In this document: in pieces, positions 57,173 to 64,000 of the stretch
How positions within the stretch are numbered: the first letter of the stretch is position 1
Layout of the letters: each line of letters starts with the position of its first letter
Source: Dama dama
Taxonomy: Eukaryota > Chordata > Mammalia > Artiodactyla > Cervidae
Direction of reading: 5' to 3'
NCBI RefSeq assembly: GCF_033118175.1
Contig: NC_083698.1
Coordinates: 49,889,501 to 49,953,500, forward strand
DNA: 64,000 nt
The notes under the pieces: model-generated
What the model saw: the letters and a program-made list of their open reading frames with translations, nothing else
Databases searched by the model: none
What the model was told of the DNA's origin: nothing
Translations under genes and position numbers: made by a program

Positions 57173-59934
57173 GGTGTAGATTGTGTCATATTCAACATTA
57201 TGAGATTGCTTTCTAAATATTGGCTAAATCATGGGAAGACTGCAATAGTATTATCTCCAGAGTGTATATAGTCTGGTGAGGGTCACAAATGGGAAGGGGA
57301 AGTTGAAAACAGTTTTCACCTGATATATCATTTGCCTCTAAGTCTAGGTGTGTGGACTACCATATCCGTTTAAGTAATACATTTAAAATAGTTATTGCCA
57401 TTCATGTACTGTAAGGCACTGCCAATATGTCATTGCTTTATATATTGCATATAGCTTCTTTCATTATTATTTATTTTAATGATATAATACCTGCTGTGAC
57501 TGTATTTTTAGAACATTCCTTCTATTGCCTTACGTCCCCAGCATAAACATTGTACTGGCTCTCCTTTGCTTTTTAAACCAGTGGACCTTTTCCTCTTAAA
57601 CCTCTACAATCCAGTCTACTGGAGGCTATGTCCATTTCTGTCCGAGTGCTTCTGAATTCCTGGTCCAGTTGGCTTCTTTTTGTCTTGGCTTATTCAATGG
57701 TCATTTTTGTATCTGTGTCCTTTTACTTGATGATTTCTCATCTGGCCTCTCCTTTTGCCTCCTTTTTTTCCCTCCCAGTTTCATGAATGCTTTAAGATTT
57801 AGTTCAAGCCTCTACTCCTCTCTAATCCCTTCTTTTCTAGGATACAAATAGAGTCTCCTGTGAAATTACCATAGTAATTCTTGCCAGGATCCAATAGGTT
57901 ATTACTAAATTGTTTTCTAATTGTTTCTTATGATTGAATTGACATTCCTAACCCTGATAATTAACTAAATAAATTCAGGGCTCAATGGTTTAAACTCTTC
58001 TTTATGACATTACCTTTATTCTTGGCATGCTTCTAAATAATAACAATAAAATGCTAGAGTGATGAAAAGTGAGTTTTAATCAAAGAAAGCATGATCAAGA
58101 AGTGGCTCTTGAATGGAGAAAGTTTGTTGAAAGGCTGGGGACACATTGGGAAGCAGTGAGAATGGTCCATTGTTCAACACCATGTGGGAAGAAGTGCTGG
58201 GCAGTGAATGGAGCTGTCAACTCTGGTTAGACTTGGTCATTGTTCCTGAGAAGCTGGTGTTAGCTCTGAGTAAGAGATAATTCATCAGAACGCTCTTGTA
58301 CTTTTTCTCTCTCTTGCTCTGGGGCAGAAACTGTTCTACTTCATAAGCTGAACTTTTTACCTCTTGCCCTGCGAGGCAGAAACACGCTGCCTGAGTGCTT
58401 CCATTTGGAGACACCTTGTAGGAATCCTTATTGAATTGCTTTAGAAGACTAGATTCTCAGTCCTCTAGAGCAGCCATCTGCCACAGCAACCCCAGAGGGT
58501 GTTATTTTTCAGTTAGAGGCAGAAGCCTCCTGTAATATGGGCTCACTGGGCTTTGGGGGAGAAAAAGACTGCATTTTGCAAGCCTAGTTCTAATTGAACA
58601 TCCCCACATTGCAATTATTATTGTATTTCAGTCTTGTAGCCTTTGTTACCGAGGTTTTTGTGTGAGTTAGGAGGGAACGCTTTGGGTGACTGTTCGGGCT
58701 TTTACATTTTTTTCTTTAATTTATTAAAGTTCAAATTAAACAAGGCTCCTGCTGTTACCAAAGTTTTCTGAACTATTTTGTGTAAATGTTATTCACCCTT
58801 TGAAACCAATACAATTAAAAGTTGTGTTAAGAGTTGTTCTTTTCAAGGCTATGAACTTTTTCTCTAAGGATTTTGAATTTGTTTCAAGTCTTTGATTTCT
58901 TCAATGCGTTTCAGAAAAGAAGATATACATGTTCTTTAATTGCGTCTCAAATTGGCAAAGTTATATTCTGTCTCTTAGACAAAAATCTTTAAATGATTGC
59001 ATTTCTCTGTAGATTAGTAGCTTGTTAATTTTCAGGATGAAATGCACTCAGGAATAAAAATCACTTGACAAGGTATCTCAGGAACTCACTTCAAAAGGAA
59101 ACAGTAGATGCAGATTCTAACAAGGCCCCATCTGAGATCAGAGCTTCTGTATGACGCACTGGGGACATCTAGTGGACAAAAAGTCAGAATGGCCCGTGAA
59201 ACTACATCCAAGGATGATCCTCACTTTCAAATAACATACTTAAAAAAAAATCAGGAAAAATGTCCTTCCTATACCAAAATCAGTATACTTGCTCTGAAGA
59301 TAAGATGTTAGGTTCATTTGAAATGTTTTCAACTTTGTATATTATTTTGAACTATTTATGAATATAATAGCTTATCTTGTTTGATTAATCTGGTATAGTT
59401 TATTGTGGCACTGTTAGATAATTTAATACAATTTTCATGCAGAAGGAGATATCTTACAATCAACCTGAGAAAAGCAGATTTACATAGAACAGATGAACTA
59501 TTGATTAACTATTTGGCTAGTTATGTAATTTTCAGAAAGCCTGTCTAGATCTCTTTTCTTTCAAGATAGGGGCTTAAAAAAGTGTTTTCTTCTGGTTTGG
59601 AATCTGGGATCTTATTTTTATAATATTACTTTTGTTTTTTATTCTAATTGATACGTTTCAATGGTTTTTCACAACTATTATATAAATTTATATAATAATA
59701 CTTAGCATTATTTATATATAAAATTTATATATAATACTTAGTAAAGATGTCCTGTTATTTAGTTCAAATCTTATTCATTGATGCTCAGGAAGGTGAGGGG
59801 ACTTGTGCACTGAAGAAATAATCCAGATTTCTTGGCACTTATTCTGACACCCTTCTAGGAAATATCACTCTTGGTGCAATGCCAGTAAATTTCTTAATGT
59901 TTGGGGCGCCCAGCTAAACAGACAATTAGAAACT
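57173..59934. other. Repeat-poor AT-rich region
   Basis: About 2.8 kb with no recent SINE or LINE. A weak L2-like flavour near 57780-57870 is not strong enough to call. TA-rich near 59680-59740. No exon recognised. Confidence 0.45.
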
Positions 59935-60135
59935 ATCAGCTAGCACCTACCATTACCATATCCTTTACAAAAATCATTGTAACCATCTTAATAACCTTGC
60001 AGAAAAGGATTGTTTAAACCCAGTTTAAAGTTAAGAAAGTTAAGACTCAAAGTGAAGTAACTTGCTCAAGATCATCTGAAGGTCCGTGACTGGTCCTGTG
60101 TTCACATCCAGGTCTCTGACTTTGTTATACTAAAC
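59935..60135 (-). mobile_element. MIR SINE (antisense)
   Basis: 'agctagcacctaccattacc', 'ttaataaccttgcagaaaag', 'gtaacttgctcaagatcatc' and 'cacatccaggtctctgactt' follow the reversed MIR order. Confidence 0.7.
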
Positions 60136-63100
60136 TGAAAAGCATCCCTTAACCAAGCCGAGGAACCCCAGAAAGCTGGTGTCTTGTGTGTTTATTTCAT
60201 CTGAAGTTTCAGAATCATGTGGGTAGATATTCCTGAAGTTCGAACTAGACCTCTGGAAACATAAAAACATAGGCACATAAATACAACTTAGAGTTGAATA
60301 TCTCAGAAGATCTCTTAAAAATTATTTTTAAAAGATAAATTAAAACAACTTGATGAGTCTTTTACTGAGGGAAAAGACCAAGAAAATTTATGACAATTGC
60401 TGGTCCCTATGAAATCTATATTAATAAAAAATGATATTTAAGATATGATAGAAACACAATAGGACATGTAAGTATATTTTAAGATTAAAATAATCAAGGA
60501 CAAATTTATGGGAGAAGTAATTCTAAATAGCAAAATTGATTAAATGTGAAGGAATAGTACATGAAATTAGTAATTTTTACACATTCTCATTTGCCTTCAA
60601 AATGTATAAGGCAATAAAAATTATTCATTAGGAAGCAATATAGAACAGAAAAAAAGATCACTTAAGTAAATGGGGTGACTTAAAAAGTCACATAAATTTA
60701 TTTTGATAACATTGATTTGACTAATTTTACTTGGATAAAAATATTTTAAAAATATCACTAGCATTAATATTGGTCATATCATTAGAAACAACACCTTTTT
60801 GGTATTTCATTTATTTTCATACAAATGCTTAATTTTACAAATAAATTGAGAAACTATTTGGATGAATTGCATATTTATATAAAACAGTGCTTAAGAATCA
60901 ATTGTCTTTTGAGAACTTGAAAGTCAATGAGTTAATATTTTAAATAATATTAGTATTTAAATTTCTATTGTTTTTGAAGAGATACTGTGATTTACATTAA
61001 TGGTGAAATATTTACATTATTATCTTTGATTATGTTAAGGGAAATTTATTGTATTCAGTAATTACATTTTGAAAGAGTAAATCTTTCATGGTGGAGAAAG
61101 AATCCACTTATTAGTGTGTAATTATAGATTTCACCTTAACTAGATCTATAATCCTTGAAGTATGTCTTTTTACAGCTATATAATTGGCTTGATGAAATTT
61201 ACCAAAAATTAATCAGTTGTTAGCATTTAGCCATATGTGAGTTTTTATGTAACTCCAATTAATATAAATTAATATACATTTTAAAGCAATATCTTTAAAT
61301 CATTAAGTGTTTTGGAGTTATTTTCATTAATATAGTTCAAAATATTACTACTTACAAATCATATCCATTAACAATGTCATATTATGGTTTCCCCCAGCCC
61401 TCCTGTTTTCTTGAGTAAATTAAATGCACGGTTTAAAACCAATTTCCTGTGTAATGCATACAATAATCTCAACATCTTTGTAATATAGAAAAATACATAG
61501 AAAAGATTTATGTCACTGAAAGGAAAGAAACTGTAAGGGTATATAAAATAAACAAATGAATCACATACATACTAATAAGCTTCAAGTAAAGCTTTCTTTT
61601 TTCACAGCGAGGAACCAGTCTGTCTTTGTAGAGAACTCTAAAAGCTAATTTTCTAAAGCTATATTTTTTTCACATAGTTTTAGTGATCATGCACATTATA
61701 GGAAGGTAGTAACTAAATAAATATCATTTTAGTTTAATTGGATTAAAAATTAGAAATGCAAATTCTCCTTGTACTGTATCTACAAGCCCTCATCTCTGTT
61801 TTTATGGTAATACCCTTTTAATGGTTTAAGCCTATGAAGAAAAAACACTGAAGATTTTTAACTAGCCGCTTTGCAGGGGGCAGAAAGGAGCAAAGAAGAT
61901 TTAGTGGTGAAAAGAGCAAATAAATAGGTGCTCCAAGATTAAAAAGAGGGTAGAAGTGCATGCTGAGCTGTTGAAAGACCTCTCTGTGTTTAAAGAAAAA
62001 TATTGTTTGGTGCTTTCACCAGTGCATGATCAAAATAAGAGGTACAAATTAGTTCATGGCTGCTGAAGCTACAAAACATCATGCAGAGCGCTGTCTTTGG
62101 GAACGTTTTAATGAGGAGAAGAGGTCATCAGACTGTGACATTGCTTTTCAGAATTCTTCAAGAACAACACAGACTTCCTGTTCCAAATGTGGTAGAGAAT
62201 AAAACAACCTTAGTAGTAATCGTACAACTTTTGAACCATGTTCCTTGGAAATGCCGTACAGTGCTCATTTTGTAGCTTTAGTTAGCCATCTCAAAGGAAA
62301 CGCTTCCATATTTTCCATGTGCCCTTAATTCAAAAGTACAGTGAAACGGTGGAGCTTTAACATGGATTATATTTATAAAATAAAGTTTTATTCAGGCTTC
62401 TGAAGAGATTTTAATGTTTTCATTGCTCCAGGTGAAATGGTACACGGTGGCTCTGTTCATTAACATTTAGCATCAGTGTAAAAAATCAAGGATTACCACA
62501 TACAGTGTAAAAGCAGGGATAGTATGACTTTGAAATTAAATTCAGTGCAATCTTAGTTTTGCTGCATTTCAAAACGTGATTTTAAAATGTATAAGTTGTT
62601 AATGACATTCTAGGTCAAATATTCATAGTCTAATATCAGTCCTACAGAGACTGGCATTATTCAAATGTTGCAACATATTTGAACAGAAGCTAAAGAGGCT
62701 TTCCTGACTCTTAATAAATAAGGCATTTATTTTGGTTTCAAAGACCAGTATTATAAAATTGTCTAAAACTTCAAATATAGGTTGGTACATTTTTGCCACC
62801 CTGCTTTGAAGCTAAAACATACCTTTTGTTTTCCATTAGTATGACCACATTTGTAAGATGTCTATAGATAGAGAAGTATTTGTGCCCTATGTTTAATTCA
62901 GCTATCCAAATACAAGACACAAAAGCAGGACTTCTAATTTTTCAAATAGTAATGCTTATAATCTTATTAATCTGAAAGTTTTCTAACAAAATTTTTCTTC
63001 TTCCAAAAATAAGAGATTCACAAATAATCACATTTCCTCTTGATGTATAAAACTGACTGTCAAAAGCATGAAAATAATGTCAGAGACCTACAGAGAAGAA

Positions 63101-64000
63101 TTTGAACTGAATTTGAGAGGGAAGACAGGTTACTGCTGTACACGGTAACATTTTTGATAAACTTCTAAGAAGTAATGCAGTTTGTGTACAATTCATTGAT
63201 TGAAGGGTGCATCTTTTCGTTCCCTCTTCTTTTTTATAATGTCATTTTCTTCTTTATTTTTAGCATAAAATGGAAGTCAAGCATAGACTCCTTGCTTAAC
63301 GTGTGATAAAAGATAAAAGCTGTAATTCTAGTTTAACAGCTTTACAACTATTTAATTGAAAAGTTTCTGAACTTACATAGATCACTTACTTGACTCAGTC
63401 TTTTATATTAATTTTATTTGTTTTAATGTATGCGGTCTTTGTTCTTAAATATTCTTATTCATAAACCAGACACATTTACGTTGACATGTTTAGCATGCAG
63501 AATTTTTCTACAAAGACTAGTTAGGTAGTTATTTTTAGCCTCAGCTTTCAGACTGGTTTGCCTGGACTGCTGTCTTTTGCCTTGATTTGCAGGCTTTTCC
63601 TGTCAGTGATTACATGTTAGAAGCTTGTGTCAACCTTGAGTTTTTTGGTTTGTTTTTTTGCGTTATTATCTTTCATGACCCATTCTCTTTTATCTGCTCG
63701 ATGAGTTCAAGTGTTCTACTTCATCAGCATTGTTCTAAATCTTAAAAAGTCTTAGGCATCTAATAAGCTGCTCCACATTAGGCTTCAATTAACACTTACT
63801 ACAATAGCATAGGTTAAACCTCGAAAAATAATGCGAGGAAGTGAAAAATAAAGAGGTAGAAATGTAAAATTTTCTTATAACTATTTCAAAGTACACTTCA
63901 GTCAGGATAGAAAAGGCTGAATTTTTTGGAAATCAACAAGGTTAGCATGAAAACAATCTTTAAATGATTAAGTTATGTTATAGTTTCCCAAACACATTTA
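60136..64000. other. Repeat-poor AT-rich region to the window end
   Basis: About 3.9 kb with no transposon I recognise. The composition is less AT-rich at 61860-62300. There an acceptor-like 'ctttgcag' ends at 61876 and an AATAAA lies at 62379-62384. Open frames are short (64 codons at 62081-62275) and match nothing known. It may contain conserved regulatory DNA, which cannot be judged from one sequence. Confidence 0.45.

Noticed and set aside
57780..57870. L2 fragment
   Set aside because: Only a weak word resemblance, not enough consecutive matches to call.

Overview
The window is nuclear DNA from a ruminant, most likely a bovid. The evidence is many BovB (RTE-type) LINE copies, tRNA-Glu-derived Bov-tA SINEs in both orientations, a dimeric Bov-A2 with an AGC-repeat tail, CHR-type SINEs, and older mammalian repeats (L1, L2, MIR, MLT1-type LTRs, Tigger-type DNA transposons). 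I cannot tell cattle from other bovids. I recognise no host protein-coding exon. The open reading frames are pieces of BovB reverse transcriptase, SINE read-through, or a stop-free minisatellite, so the window looks intergenic or deeply intronic. All family names come from memory of consensus sequences, not from a database search.

Layout. 1-14.9 kb is a dense repeat mosaic: old L1, four BovB copies (3.07, 7.83, 9.59 and 11.39 kb), several Bov-tA SINEs, two MLT1-type LTRs, two Tigger-like elements, and a 161-bp tandem duplication at 12.6-12.9 kb. 14.98-16.37 kb is a minisatellite of about 42 units in two lengths (33 and 34 bp). 18.1-20.8 kb is an L1 with 5'-UTR-like and 3' portions. 20.8-29 kb is mostly unassigned sequence with scattered SINEs. 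29.2-30.8 kb is a nested cluster (unassigned repeat, MLT1-type LTR, Bov-A2, BovB tail, second LTR). 31.8-32.3 kb contains an unexplained inverted repeat with 53-bp arms. 34.2-36.6 kb holds two L1 insertions and a short BovB. 42.0-42.5 kb is a three-headed SINE composite. 46.1-47.9 kb is an old L1 5' region. 52.0-53.5 kb is an L1 with an 18-bp target-site duplication, split by a BovB. 56.1-57.2 kb is another BovB. 57.2-64 kb is AT-rich with almost no recent repeats.

No genes can be seen working together. The information is mainly historical: nesting order and target-site duplications (TSDs) give relative ages of insertions. Every BovB is 5'-truncated and disrupted, so none can be autonomous.

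I found no convincing new biological system. The most unusual items are the two-length minisatellite open in all six frames, the near-identical 161-bp duplication that starts exactly at a BovB TSD, the 53-bp inverted repeat at 31.8-32.3 kb, two BovB copies that share the same altered reverse transcriptase motif, and a three-headed SINE flanked by a single TSD.
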